From: Paraburkholderia flava
GTDB lineage: Bacteria; Pseudomonadota; Gammaproteobacteria; Burkholderiales; Burkholderiaceae
NCBI RefSeq assembly: GCF_004359985.1
Contig: NZ_SMRO01000002.1
Coordinates: forward strand, 1,251,135-1,315,134
Direction of reading: 5' to 3'
Length of the DNA: 64,000 nt
Part shown: in pieces, positions 30,772 through 40,096 of the stretch
How positions within the stretch are numbered: the first letter of the stretch is position 1
Layout: every line of letters starts with the position of its first letter
Notes under the pieces: generated by a model
Seen by the model: only the letters and a program-made list of their open reading frames with translations
The model's database searches: none
What the model was told of the DNA's origin: nothing
Made by a program: the position numbers and the translations under genes

Positions 30772-31881
30772 ATGAGTGAGCCGCAGCACCCGCAGCCGCA
30801 GGACACCGAGACGAACGCAAGCCGCCCCACGCCGGCCGCTGTGCCGCCGGTAGCGCTGAGCGGGCTGGATTCCCTCGCGGGAGTGGGCGCCCGTCTGGCG
30901 CAGCTGCGCGAGTCGAAGGGCTGGTCGATCGACGATGTGTCGGCGCGTCTGAAAGTCGCCGCCCCGAAGTTGCGGTCGCTCGAAGCGGGCGACATCAGCC
31001 ATCTGCCGGACACGACTTTCGCGCTCGGCGTCGTGCGTAGCTACGCACGGATGCTCGGCGCCGATCCCGCCCCGTTCACGCAGGCACTGCGCCGCGAGAA
31101 GGGCGTGGCGCAGCCGGATCTGTCGATGCCCGCGTCGTCGGGACGCGATCTGCCGCGCGGCAAAGTGTCGCTGTCGCTTGGTGGCGCGCCGCGGCACCGG
31201 TCGTGGCTGTGGGGGATCGCGGCCATTGTCGTCGCGGTCATCGCGCTGGCGATGTGGCACACGAACAGCGGCGAATCGTCCGCATGGCTCGCGCGGTTGA
31301 AGGCGAGCGCAAACGGTACGACCGGGGCAAACGCGCCGGCCGATGCATCCGCGACGGTCGCGCAGGGTCAGACAACGACGGCCGCCGAAGACTCGGCCAG
31401 CGCGCCGGATGCGCAAGCGGCGTCGACGGCCGCCGATACGACGACAGCATCTTCCGCTCCGATGCCGGCCCCGCTGTCCGCAGGGACGGCGCCCGCATCG
31501 GTAGCCGCTGCGACGACTGCGCCTGCAGCGCAGGCACAGAACGCCGCGAGCGCGCCGGCAGTGGCAACAACGGCAACAACGGCAACAACAGCACAAGCTG
31601 CTGCAGCAGCGTCGGCAGTCGTCGCGCAGGACGGCGAAGCGATCGTCGCGATGCGTGTGACCCAGGACAGCTGGTTCAGCGTGCGTGGGAAAGACGGCAA
31701 GGAGCTGTTCTCCGGGCTCGTCCACGCCGGCGAGACGAAGGAAGTCACCGGCGCGGCGCCGTTCAAGGTTACGGTGGGCAACAAGGCAGGCCTCGAGTCG
31801 ATGACGATCGACGGCCAGCCGGTCGATCCCGCCAAGTATTCGTCGGCCCGAGGCAACGTCGCGCGTTTCGCGTTGCCTTGA
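30772..31881 (+). CDS. rodZ: RodZ-like protein with N-terminal helix-turn-helix and DUF4115
   Basis: Bitopic cell-shape protein that links MreB to the elongation machinery. 369 residues: a Pro-rich N-terminus, a Cro/C1-type HTH (about 36-100, RLAQLRESKGWSIDDVSARL), a positively flanked membrane helix (about 145-162), a long Ala/Thr/Ser-rich periplasmic linker (about 165-285), and a C-terminal DUF4115 beta domain (SWFSVRGKDGKELFSGL). The position before ispG is conserved. The linker contains a short tandem DNA repeat. The 225 bp before it hold no gene I can support. Confidence 0.88.
   Translation: MSEPQHPQPQDTETNASRPTPAAVPPVALSGLDSLAGVGARLAQLRESKGWSIDDVSARLKVAAPKLRSLEAGDISHLPDTTFALGVVRSYARMLGADPAPFTQALRREKGVAQPDLSMPASSGRDLPRGKVSLSLGGAPRHRSWLWGIAAIVVAVIALAMWHTNSGESSAWLARLKASANGTTGANAPADASATVAQGQTTTAAEDSASAPDAQAASTAADTTTASSAPMPAPLSAGTAPASVAAATTAPAAQAQNAASAPAVATTATTATTAQAAAAASAVVAQDGEAIVAMRVTQDSWFSVRGKDGKELFSGLVHAGETKEVTGAAPFKVTVGNKAGLESMTIDGQPVDPAKYSSARGNVARFALP
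31563..31589 (+). repeat. Three perfect 9 bp tandem repeats inside rodZ
   Basis: ggcaacaac three times, in frame, coding Ala-Thr-Thr units in the periplasmic linker. Gain or loss of a unit would change linker length by three residues without a frameshift. Confidence 0.85.
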
Positions 31882-31979
31882 TTCAGTAACGACGCGTCGC
31901 GGCCAACGGCCTGCGGCGCTCCCCGGTCGGGTGGCGCCCATGTGCGCAGACGCCCGGCCGATTTTTTGCGGATTTTTCG

Positions 31980-33281
31980 ATGCATTCCGATCCCTTGCCC
32001 TCCAGCAGCCAGATCTGTTCGTCCGAGCCCGTTTTCGGCGGCCATGCGCCGCGTCGCAAGTCGCATGCAGTCGACGTGCGTTGGGGCGGCCAGCTCGTGA
32101 CGATCGGCGGCGACGCGCCCGTGCGCGTGCAGTCGATGACCAACACCGACACCGCGGATCCCATCGGCACCGCGATCCAGATCAAGGAACTGGCGCAGGC
32201 CGGCTCCGAACTCGTGCGCATCACGGTCAACACGCCGGAAGCCGCAGCCGCCGTGCCGGCAGTCCGCGAGCAACTCGACCGGATGGGCGTGACGGTGCCG
32301 CTCGTCGGCGACTTCCACTACAACGGCCACCTGCTGCTGCGCGACTATCCGGCCTGCGCGGAAGCGCTGTCGAAGTACCGGATCAATCCGGGCAACGTCG
32401 GTCAGGGCGCGAAGCGCGACACGCAGTTCGCACAGATGATCGAAGCGGCGATCCGCTACGACAAGCCGGTGCGAATCGGTGTGAACTGGGGCAGTCTCGA
32501 CCAGGATCTGCTCGCGCGGATGATGGACGAGAACGGCGCGCGCGCCGAGCCGTGGGGCGCGCAGAGCGTGATGTACGAAGCGCTGATCCAGTCGGCGATC
32601 GGCTCGGCGGAACGCGCGGTCGAACTCGGCCTCGGACGCAACAAGATCATCCTGTCGTGCAAAGTCAGCGGCGTGCAGGATCTGATCGCCGTCTATGGCG
32701 AGCTGGCGAAGCGTTGCGAATTCGCGCTGCACCTCGGGCTCACCGAAGCGGGGATGGGCTCAAAGGGTATCGTCGCATCGACGGCCGCGTTGTCAGTGCT
32801 GCTGCAGCAGGGCATCGGCGACACGATCCGGATTTCGCTGACGCCGGAACCGGGCGGTGCACGTACCGGCGAAGTGATCGTCGGCCAGGAAATCCTGCAG
32901 ACGATGGGCCTGCGTTCGTTCACGCCGATGGTGATCGCGTGTCCGGGCTGCGGACGGACAACCAGCACGCTGTTCCAGGAACTCGCATCGCAGATCCAGA
33001 CGTATCTGCGCACGTCGATGCCGGCGTGGCGCGATCAGTTCCCCGGCGTCGAGAAGATGCACGTCGCGGTGATGGGCTGCATCGTCAACGGTCCGGGCGA
33101 ATCGAAGCACGCGAACATCGGCATCAGCCTGCCGGGCTCCGGCGAAAATCCGGCCGCGCCGGTGTACATCGACGGCGAGAAGGTGAAGACGCTGCGCGGC
33201 GAGCACATCGCAGAAGAATTCCAGCAAATCGTGAGCGATTACGTCGAGCGCACCTACGGTCGCGCAACGGCGCTCAACTAA
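31980..33281 (+). CDS. ispG: 4-hydroxy-3-methylbut-2-enyl diphosphate synthase (GcpE)
   Basis: [4Fe-4S] enzyme of the methylerythritol phosphate pathway, converting MEcPP to HMBPP. 433 residues with a TIM barrel ([24 protein letters not shown]) and the C-terminal cluster domain: CPGC (Cys about 321 and 324), Cys about 367 and the catalytic Glu about 374 in GCIVNGPGE. About 25 unusual N-terminal residues precede the family core. It starts 98 bp after rodZ and is probably co-transcribed with hisS. Confidence 0.97.
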   Translation: MHSDPLPSSSQICSSEPVFGGHAPRRKSHAVDVRWGGQLVTIGGDAPVRVQSMTNTDTADPIGTAIQIKELAQAGSELVRITVNTPEAAAAVPAVREQLDRMGVTVPLVGDFHYNGHLLLRDYPACAEALSKYRINPGNVGQGAKRDTQFAQMIEAAIRYDKPVRIGVNWGSLDQDLLARMMDENGARAEPWGAQSVMYEALIQSAIGSAERAVELGLGRNKIILSCKVSGVQDLIAVYGELAKRCEFALHLGLTEAGMGSKGIVASTAALSVLLQQGIGDTIRISLTPEPGGARTGEVIVGQEILQTMGLRSFTPMVIACPGCGRTTSTLFQELASQIQTYLRTSMPAWRDQFPGVEKMHVAVMGCIVNGPGESKHANIGISLPGSGENPAAPVYIDGEKVKTLRGEHIAEEFQQIVSDYVERTYGRATALN

Positions 33282-33302
33282 ATATTCGTCGATCGAAGAC
33301 AG

Positions 33303-34643
33303 ATGACTGAACAGAAAAAGAAGCTCGAGAAGCTGTCCGGCGTGAAGGGCATGAACGACATCCTTCCGCAGGAAGCAGGGCTGTGGGAGTTTTTCGAATC
33401 GACCGTGAAGTCGATGCTCCGTTCGTACGGATACCAGAACATCCGCACGCCGATCGTCGAGCACACGCAACTGTTCACGCGCGGTATCGGCGAAGTGACG
33501 GACATCGTCGAGAAAGAGATGTACAGCTTCACCGACGCGCTCAACGGCGAAAACCTCACGATGCGTCCCGAGGGAACGGCCGCCGCCGTGCGGGCGACGA
33601 TCGAACACAACATGCTGTACGACGGTCCGAAGCGTCTGTGGTACATCGGTCCGATGTTCCGTCACGAGCGTCCGCAACGCGGGCGCTATCGCCAGTTCCA
33701 CCAGGTCGGTGTCGAGGCGCTCGGCTTCGCGGGCCCGGACACCGATGCCGAAATCATCCTGATGTGCCAGCGCCTGTGGGACGACCTCGGGCTGTCGGGC
33801 ATCAAGCTCGAGATCAATTCGCTCGGCCTCGCGCACGAACGCGCCGCGCATCGTGTCGAACTGATCGCGTACCTCGAAAAGCACCAGGACGCGCTCGACG
33901 AAGAGGCGAAGCGCCGTCTGTACACGAACCCGCTGCGCGTGCTGGACACGAAGAATCCGGATCTGCAGGAGATCGCGCAGAACGCGCCGAAGCTGATCGA
34001 TTTTCTCGGCGACGAATCGCGCGCGCACTTCGACGGACTGCAACGTCTGCTGAAGTCGAACAACATTCCGTTCAAGATCAATCCGCGGCTCGTGCGCGGG
34101 CTCGACTACTACAATCTCACCGTGTTCGAGTGGGTGACCGACAAGCTCGGCGCGCAGGGGACGGTGGCGGCCGGTGGCCGTTACGATCCGCTGATCGAAC
34201 AGCTGGGTGGCAAGCCGACGGCTGCATGCGGCTGGGCGATGGGCATCGAGCGCATTCTCGAACTGCTGAAAGAAGAGAACCTCGTGCCGGAGCAGGAAGG
34301 CTGCGACGTGTACGTCGTCCACCAGGGTGAAGCGGCACGCGAGCAGGCGTTCATCGTCGCCGAGCGGCTGCGCGATACCGGGCTCGACGTGATCCTGCAT
34401 TGCAGCGTCGATGGCCAGCCCGCGAGCTTCAAGTCGCAGATGAAGCGCGCCGATGCAAGCGGCGCATCGTTCGCGGTGATCCTGGGCGATGACGAGATCG
34501 CGAACGGCACGGTAGGGGTCAAACCGCTGCGCGGTGCCGCTGAAAATAACGGTAAGAGCGAACAACAGAACGTCGCGGCCGAAGACTTGACCGAATTTCT
34601 AATCAATGCGATGGTTGCATCCGCCGATGACGGCGAGGACTGA
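33303..34643 (+). CDS. hisS: Histidine--tRNA ligase
   Basis: Class II synthetase charging tRNA-His. 446 residues. Motif 2 appears as [19 protein letters not shown]. The His-specific segments LVRGLDYYN and AAGGRYDPL, and motif 3 at GWAMGIERI, are in order, followed by the C-terminal anticodon-binding domain. The ispG-hisS-yfgM-bamB-der order matches many proteobacteria. The non-catalytic paralogue hisZ lies at 42837. Confidence 0.98.
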   Translation: MTEQKKKLEKLSGVKGMNDILPQEAGLWEFFESTVKSMLRSYGYQNIRTPIVEHTQLFTRGIGEVTDIVEKEMYSFTDALNGENLTMRPEGTAAAVRATIEHNMLYDGPKRLWYIGPMFRHERPQRGRYRQFHQVGVEALGFAGPDTDAEIILMCQRLWDDLGLSGIKLEINSLGLAHERAAHRVELIAYLEKHQDALDEEAKRRLYTNPLRVLDTKNPDLQEIAQNAPKLIDFLGDESRAHFDGLQRLLKSNNIPFKINPRLVRGLDYYNLTVFEWVTDKLGAQGTVAAGGRYDPLIEQLGGKPTAACGWAMGIERILELLKEENLVPEQEGCDVYVVHQGEAAREQAFIVAERLRDTGLDVILHCSVDGQPASFKSQMKRADASGASFAVILGDDEIANGTVGVKPLRGAAENNGKSEQQNVAAEDLTEFLINAMVASADDGED

Positions 34644-34653
34644 TCGCGGCGGT

Positions 34654-34684
34654 TTGACTGCGGCTCGGCACGGACAGATATAAC
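34654..34684 (+). promoter_or_regulatory. Candidate internal sigma-70 promoter before yfgM
   Basis: TTGACT (34654-34659) and TATAAC (34679-34684), each 5 of 6 to consensus, with a long 19 bp spacer. The leader to the yfgM ATG would be about 120 bases and contains a small gcaac/gttgc hairpin. Confidence 0.4.
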
Positions 34685-34810
34685 GCAACGATGTTGCATG
34701 AGACAGTAGTGAGTGCTTGGCATGGGACCGGATCAACGCGCTAAAGCGCACACCCCGGCCGACAGCCGAAGCGCCCGCTGCGGTCGATATAAGGAAGGAA
34801 TCGCCTCGCG

Positions 34811-35440
34811 ATGAGTTACCACGACGAACAGGAATCACTCGAAAGTTTGAAGGCATGGTGGGCACAGTGGGGCAATTCGACCACGTGGATCGTGCTGGCC
34901 GTGCTCGTTGTTGCAGCCGGCTGGAACGGCTGGCACTTCTGGCAGCGCCGCCAGTCCACCGAAGCAGCCGTGCTGTACGACCAGGTGCAGCAGGCGGTCG
35001 CATCGAACGACAAGGCGAAGGTCACACGCGTCGCTTCCGATATGGAAGACAAGTTCGGCGGCACCCCGTACGCGCAGATGACCGCACTCGCCGCCGCGAA
35101 GTCGCTTTACGCGGCCGGCGACGAACCGGGTGCGAAGGCGCAGCTGCAATGGGCCGCCGACCACGCGAAGGACGATGAATTCAAGCAGATCGCGAAGCTG
35201 CGTCTCGCGTCGCTGCTGCTCGACGAAAAAGCGTACGACGCCGGACTCGCGCTGCTTGCGCAACCGCAGTCGGATGCGTTCAAGGGCGTCGTCGCCAACG
35301 GTCGCGGCGATCTGCTCGCGGCCCAGGGCAAACGCGACGACGCGCGCACCGCCTACAAGCTCGCACTCGACACGCTGCCGAAGGCCGATTCGTCGGCTCG
35401 CCAGCTGGTCCAGTTCAAGCTCGACGCACTGGGCGGCTAA
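34811..35440 (+). CDS. yfgM: YfgM-like tetratricopeptide-repeat membrane protein
   Basis: 209 residues. A 24-residue cytoplasmic segment (MSYHDEQESLESLKAWWAQWG) leads to one membrane helix (about 25-43), then a periplasmic TPR-like helical domain. YfgM in E. coli is an ancillary SecYEG subunit that links the translocon to periplasmic chaperones. Position between hisS and bamB is the conserved one. aaggaa before the ATG serves as ribosome-binding site. Confidence 0.9.
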   Translation: MSYHDEQESLESLKAWWAQWGNSTTWIVLAVLVVAAGWNGWHFWQRRQSTEAAVLYDQVQQAVASNDKAKVTRVASDMEDKFGGTPYAQMTALAAAKSLYAAGDEPGAKAQLQWAADHAKDDEFKQIAKLRLASLLLDEKAYDAGLALLAQPQSDAFKGVVANGRGDLLAAQGKRDDARTAYKLALDTLPKADSSARQLVQFKLDALGG

Positions 35441-35459
35441 GCGGCGCGTGTAGCGCCGC
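35441..35459. terminator. Hairpin directly after yfgM
   Basis: 7 bp arms gcggcgc / gcgccgc around gtgta, starting at the base after the stop codon. Without a U tract it is more likely an mRNA-stabilising or attenuating structure than a terminator before bamB. Confidence 0.4.
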
Positions 35460-35498
35460 CCGTCCATCGATCAACCTCTCACCCAAGCTTCGCTCACG

Positions 35499-36644
35499 AT
35501 GAATCTGCTGAAACGTTACGCTGTGCCCGTTGCCTGTGCGATGACCGCGCTCACCCTGGCGGCTTGCTCATCCACGAAAGACGAGCGTCGCGTGCCGACG
35601 CCGCTCACCGCGTTCAAACCCGTGCTCGAGGTTCAGCAGACGTGGAAGTCGAGTGTCGGGAAGGCAGGTCGCTATCTGTTCTCGCCGGTCGCCGTCGGCG
35701 ACGCCGTGTATGCGGCGGGGACCAATGGCTCGGTCGCGAAGATCGATGCGAAGACCGGCAAGGACATCTGGCGCACGAAGGTCGGCAGCGATCTGTCGGC
35801 GGGCGTCGGCAGCGACGGCACGCTGACCGCGGTCGGTGCGCTGAAGGGCGGCGTCTATGTGCTCGGACCGGACGGCAAGGTGCTGTGGAAGGGCAGCGTG
35901 CAGGGTGAAATCATTTCGCCGCCGCTCGTGGGCAACGGCCTCGTGATCGTACGTACGATCGACGGCCAGATCGCGGCGTTCAACGCGCAGACCGGCGAGC
36001 AGAAGTGGATCTACCGGAACCGCGCAGTGCCGCTGAACCTGCGGGTGTCGTCGGGCATGACGTTCGCCGGCGATGCTGGCGTGCTGGCCGGTTTCCCGGG
36101 CGGTTCGTTCGCGGCGATCAACCTGCAGAGCGGCGACGCATTCTGGCAGACGCCGGTGTCGTATCCGAAGGGCGTGACTGAAGTCGAGCGGATCAACGAC
36201 GTAACCGGCCCGCCGACGCTGGTCGGTGCGCAGGCCTGTGCTGTGACGTTCCAGGGGCAGCTCGGCTGCTTCGACGCGAACTCGGGGCGTCCGGTGTGGG
36301 AGAAGCCGTTCTCGAGCACGAGTGGTCTTGCACAGGACGATCGCGCGGTGGTCGGTGGTGACGACTGGTCGGTGGTGTCTGCGTTCGATGCGACCAACGG
36401 CAACCCGCTGTGGCATACCGACAAGCTCAAGAACCGCGATGTCGGCATTCCGTATCTGCTCGGCCGCGCGGTTGTCCTGGGCGACTTCGAGGGTTACGTA
36501 CATTTCCTGTCGCGTGACGACGGCACGTTCATCGCGCGGATGAAGACGGACGGTAGCCCGATCACCGCTGCACCGGTGCTGGCCGGCGATACGCTGGTCG
36601 TGCAGACGCACGACGGCGATCTGTACGGATTCCGTCCGCGCTGA
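35499..36644 (+). CDS. bamB: Outer-membrane protein assembly factor BamB
   Basis: BAM-complex lipoprotein, an eight-bladed beta-propeller. 381 residues. The signal peptide ends in lipobox LAACSS (Cys about residue 23). Blades are recognisable from repeated Asp-x-x-(S/T)G-x-x-x-W signatures such as DAKTGKDIWRT, NAQTGEQKWIY and DANSGRPVWEK. Sits between yfgM and der as in other proteobacteria. Confidence 0.95.
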   Translation: MNLLKRYAVPVACAMTALTLAACSSTKDERRVPTPLTAFKPVLEVQQTWKSSVGKAGRYLFSPVAVGDAVYAAGTNGSVAKIDAKTGKDIWRTKVGSDLSAGVGSDGTLTAVGALKGGVYVLGPDGKVLWKGSVQGEIISPPLVGNGLVIVRTIDGQIAAFNAQTGEQKWIYRNRAVPLNLRVSSGMTFAGDAGVLAGFPGGSFAAINLQSGDAFWQTPVSYPKGVTEVERINDVTGPPTLVGAQACAVTFQGQLGCFDANSGRPVWEKPFSSTSGLAQDDRAVVGGDDWSVVSAFDATNGNPLWHTDKLKNRDVGIPYLLGRAVVLGDFEGYVHFLSRDDGTFIARMKTDGSPITAAPVLAGDTLVVQTHDGDLYGFRPR

Positions 36645-36667
36645 TTGCCAACACGTTGACGGTATGA

Positions 36668-36702
36668 ATGCAGGCCGGCTGTAGCGCCGGCCGCATGTTT
36701 TT
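36668..36702 (+). terminator. Intrinsic terminator after bamB
   Basis: About 11 bp stem (atgc-ggccggc / gccggccgcat with one bulged A) around tgtagc, followed by gttttt. It likely ends the ispG-hisS-yfgM-bamB unit. Confidence 0.7.
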
Positions 36703-37068
36703 CAGGGGCGCCGTGCCGGTTGCCCCTTAGCGGTCGATGTGCGCCGTGTCGCGTGGCCAGAGGTAGAAAGCCGGCGCGGTACGACAATCCGCTTTGTCTC
36801 GCACGTTATCTTGCACACTAAGGCGTGCTCGAGAGCGGCGATCGACCTGGGCGGAAGCTGTCGCCCGAACCTGCGTACAAACGTGTGCTCCGTGCTGATG
36901 GAACGCTGTGAAAAACAGGCACAAGCAGACGTCAGCAGACTTCCCGCCTGTCCGGCCGCGGCTGGATTCGTGATAATTTTCGTCAGATGCCGCCGCGAAG
37001 CGGCTGCCTGACGCCGTTCGCGGCGCCGCGATTTTCCGCGCGCCGCGTTTCACCGTGAACAACATCAG
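36703..37068. other. Gene-free spacer before der
   Basis: About 366 bp with no supportable gene. The only open frame (36739-37011) has no plausible ribosome-binding site or family resemblance. A tgataat at 36971-36977 could be the -10 of der, but the -35 is poor. Confidence 0.5.
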
Positions 37069-38406
37069 ATGAAACCCGTCATTGCCCTCGTTGGGCGCCC
37101 CAATGTGGGGAAATCCACGCTGTTTAACCGCCTCACGCGTTCGCGCGACGCACTCGTCGCCGATTTGCCGGGGCTCACGCGCGATCGCCACTACGGCGAA
37201 GGGCGGGTCGGCGAGCGGCCGTATCTGGTGGTCGATACCGGCGGCTTCGAGCCGGTCGCGAAGGACGGCATCCTGCACGAGATGGCGCGGCAGACGCGTC
37301 AGGCGGTAGAAGAATCCGACATCGTCGTGTTCATCGTCGATGGCCGCAACGGACTCGCGCCGCAGGACAAGTCGATCGCCGACTATCTGCGCAAGACCGG
37401 CCGACCGATTTTCCTCGTCGTGAACAAGGCCGAGGGGATGAAGTACAGCATGGTCGCCGCCGACTTCTACGAACTCGGCCTGGGCGATCCGCGTGCGATC
37501 TCCGCCGCGCATGGCGATGGCGTGACCGAGATGATCGGCGATGCGCTCGAAGTCGCGTACGCGGGACATCCGGAAGAAAGCGAAGAGGACAAGGAAGCGC
37601 GCGGCGTGAAGATCGCGATCGTCGGGCGGCCGAACGTCGGCAAGTCGACGCTCGTGAACACGCTGATCGGCGAAGAGCGCGTGATCGCGTTCGACATGCC
37701 GGGCACGACGCGCGATTCGATCTACGTCGACTTCGAACGGCAGGGCAAGAAATACACGCTGATCGATACCGCGGGCCTGCGTCGTCGCGGCAAGGTGTTC
37801 GAAGCGATCGAAAAATTCTCGGTCGTGAAGACGCTGCAGTCGATCTCAGATGCGAACGTCGTGATCATGATGCTCGACGCGCGTCAGGACATCTCGGATC
37901 AGGATGCGCACATCGCGGGCTTCGTCGTCGAGCAGGGGCGTGCGCTCGTGGTCGGTGTGAACAAGTGGGACGGTCTCGATCCGCACGTGCGCGAGCGCAC
38001 CAAAGTCGACATGGAACGCAAGCTGAAATTCCTCGACTTCGCTAAATTCCACTTTATTTCGGCTACGGAAAAGACCGGCATCGGCCCGTTGATGCGTTCC
38101 GTCGACGATGCGTACGCAGCAGCGATGGCGAAGCTGCCGACGCCGAAACTGACGCGCGCATTGATCGACGCGGTTGAATTCCAGCAGCCGCGCCGGCGCG
38201 GTCCGGTGCGCCCGAAACTGCGCTACGCGCACCAGGGCGGCCAGAATCCGCCGATCATCGTGGTCCACGGCAACGCGCTCGACGCGATTACCGAAACCTA
38301 CAAGCGCTACCTTGAAAACCGCTTCCGGGAAACTTTCGCGCTGACCGGCACTCCATTGCGAATAGAGTTTCGTTCGTCGACGAACCCTTACGCGGACAAA
38401 GGCTGA
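37069..38406 (+). CDS. der: Ribosome-assembly GTPase Der (EngA)
   Basis: Essential GTPase of 50S subunit maturation. 445 residues with two tandem G domains: P-loops GRPNVGKS at about 9-16 and 186-193, DTGG and DTAG G3 motifs, NKAEG and NKWDG G4 motifs, and a C-terminal KH-like domain ending in a basic tail. Confidence 0.98.
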   Translation: MKPVIALVGRPNVGKSTLFNRLTRSRDALVADLPGLTRDRHYGEGRVGERPYLVVDTGGFEPVAKDGILHEMARQTRQAVEESDIVVFIVDGRNGLAPQDKSIADYLRKTGRPIFLVVNKAEGMKYSMVAADFYELGLGDPRAISAAHGDGVTEMIGDALEVAYAGHPEESEEDKEARGVKIAIVGRPNVGKSTLVNTLIGEERVIAFDMPGTTRDSIYVDFERQGKKYTLIDTAGLRRRGKVFEAIEKFSVVKTLQSISDANVVIMMLDARQDISDQDAHIAGFVVEQGRALVVGVNKWDGLDPHVRERTKVDMERKLKFLDFAKFHFISATEKTGIGPLMRSVDDAYAAAMAKLPTPKLTRALIDAVEFQQPRRRGPVRPKLRYAHQGGQNPPIIVVHGNALDAITETYKRYLENRFRETFALTGTPLRIEFRSSTNPYADKG

Positions 38407-38480
38407 GTTTCAGGCTGAAACCCGCGTGTGCATTGGGTTTGGCCGGATGGCCGGCGCAGTGCGCGAAAACGAAAATCGGC

Positions 38481-38486
38481 TATAGT
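38481..38486 (+). promoter_or_regulatory. Candidate -10 for hfq
   Basis: TATAGT 74 bp before the hfq ATG. Leader about 67 bases. The -35 is unclear. Confidence 0.45.
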
Positions 38487-38559
38487 GTAGCGATTGACGG
38501 CGGATCCCTTTTTCCTTCGCCGACAATTCAGTCAACCTGCAAAAAACACGGAGTTTGCT

Positions 38560-38799
38560 ATGAGCAACAAAGGGCAATTGTTACAAGACCCGTTTTTGAA
38601 CGCACTGCGTAAAGAGCATGTGCCGGTGTCGATCTACCTGGTCAACGGCATCAAGCTTCAAGGGAACATCGAATCGTTCGACCAGTACGTCGTGTTGCTC
38701 CGGAATACGGTGACCCAGATGGTGTACAAGCACGCTATTTCGACTGTCGTGCCCGCCCGTCCGGTGAACTTCCACCCCGATGCCGAATCAGCGGCCTAA
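38560..38799 (+). CDS. hfq: RNA chaperone Hfq
   Basis: Sm-like hexamer that pairs small RNAs with mRNAs. 79 residues from the ATG at 38560 ([20 protein letters not shown]), the standard start, with ggag upstream. The Sm1 segment has the aromatic distal/proximal residue Tyr25, and the Sm2 motif YKHA (Lys56, His57) is intact. The C-terminal tail is short, as in other beta-proteobacteria. It heads the conserved hfq-hflX-hflK-hflC group. Confidence 0.98.
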   Translation: MSNKGQLLQDPFLNALRKEHVPVSIYLVNGIKLQGNIESFDQYVVLLRNTVTQMVYKHAISTVVPARPVNFHPDAESAA

Positions 38800-38856
38800 C
38801 CATTCGTCGCGGCCGGCCTGGCGTCGCTCACGGCGAGCCTTGCCGGCCGCCTCATC

Positions 38857-40047
38857 TTGACCACCACCAATTTGATTAACGCAGCGCTTGTCGGCATCGA
38901 CTTCGGAAAGATCGATTTCGTTGCCAGTCTCGAAGAACTCAGCCTGCTCGCAAAAAGCGCGGGCGCCCATCCTGCCGTTACCCTCACCGGTCGCCGTTCC
39001 AGTCCCGATGCCGCGATGTTCGTCGGCAGCGGCAAGGCTGAAGAATTGCGGCTCGCGTGCGAGGCGAACGACATCGAACTCGTCATCTTCAATCACGCAC
39101 TCGCGCCGGCGCAGCAGCGCAATCTGGAGCGCGCGCTTAACAGGCGTGTCGTCGATCGCACGAGTCTGATCCTTGACATCTTCGCGCAGCGCGCACGCAG
39201 CCACGAAGGCAAGCTGCAGGTCGAGCTCGCGCAGCTGCAGTATCTGGCGACGCGGCTGATCCGCGCGTGGACCCACCTTGAACGTCAGAAGGGTGGTATC
39301 GGTCTGCGCGGACCTGGCGAAACGCAGCTGGAAACCGACCGCCGGCTGATCGGCGAACGCATCAAGGCGCTGAAGACGCGGCTCGAAAAACTGCGTCGTC
39401 AGCACGGCACGCAGCGACGCGCGCGCGAACGCAATCGCACGATGTCGGTGTCGCTCGTCGGCTATACGAACGCGGGCAAGTCGACGCTGTTCAATGCGCT
39501 GACGAAAGCGCAGGCCTACGCGGCCGACCAGCTGTTCGCGACGCTCGATACAACGTCGCGTCGTGTGTACCTCGGCGGCGACGTGGGACAGGTGGTCGTA
39601 TCCGACACGGTCGGCTTCATCCGCGAGCTGCCTCACCAGCTGGTCGCGGCGTTCCGCGCGACCCTCGAGGAAACGATTCACGCGGATCTGCTGCTGCATG
39701 TCGTCGATGCGTCGAGCGCGGTCCGGCTCGATCAGATCGACCAGGTCAACGACGTGCTGCACGAGATTGGCGCGGACGCGATCCGGCAGGTGCTGGTGTT
39801 CAACAAGATCGACGCGGTGCCTGAGCTGGCGGCCCGTGGCGACGCGGTTGAAAGGGATGAGTATGGTAATATTTCGCGCGTCTTTTTGAGTGCGCGCACA
39901 GGGCAAGGGCTGGACACATTGCGCGCGGCCATCGCTGAAATCGCTGCTGCCGAACATCTTGCCGGCGGGGCGCCTCAACTGCCGGACGAGCCATCATCTG
40001 CCGCGGCTCCGCACGAGCATCGCAAGATCCCGGAACACGGGCGTTGA
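38857..40047 (+). CDS. hflX: GTPase HflX
   Basis: Ribosome-associated GTPase that splits stalled 70S ribosomes under stress. 396 residues: the N-terminal HflX domain with the Gly-rich GGIGLRGPGETQLETDRR hinge, then the G domain with GYTNAGKST, the DTVGFI G3 motif and NKID G4 motif. The start is a TTG at 38857; another TTG 15 bp later (just before INAALVGIDFGK) is equally possible. The C-terminus is a short Ala/Pro/His-rich tail. Confidence 0.95.
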   Translation: MTTTNLINAALVGIDFGKIDFVASLEELSLLAKSAGAHPAVTLTGRRSSPDAAMFVGSGKAEELRLACEANDIELVIFNHALAPAQQRNLERALNRRVVDRTSLILDIFAQRARSHEGKLQVELAQLQYLATRLIRAWTHLERQKGGIGLRGPGETQLETDRRLIGERIKALKTRLEKLRRQHGTQRRARERNRTMSVSLVGYTNAGKSTLFNALTKAQAYAADQLFATLDTTSRRVYLGGDVGQVVVSDTVGFIRELPHQLVAAFRATLEETIHADLLLHVVDASSAVRLDQIDQVNDVLHEIGADAIRQVLVFNKIDAVPELAARGDAVERDEYGNISRVFLSARTGQGLDTLRAAIAEIAAAEHLAGGAPQLPDEPSSAAAPHEHRKIPEHGR

Positions 40048-40096
40048 CCCGTTCCAATTGCATTGACCGGCTGTCTATTCGGGTGAACGAACTCAG

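Noticed and set aside
36739..37011. A 90-codon frame in the bamB-der spacer
   Set aside because: No ribosome-binding site, no family, and the composition does not look coding.
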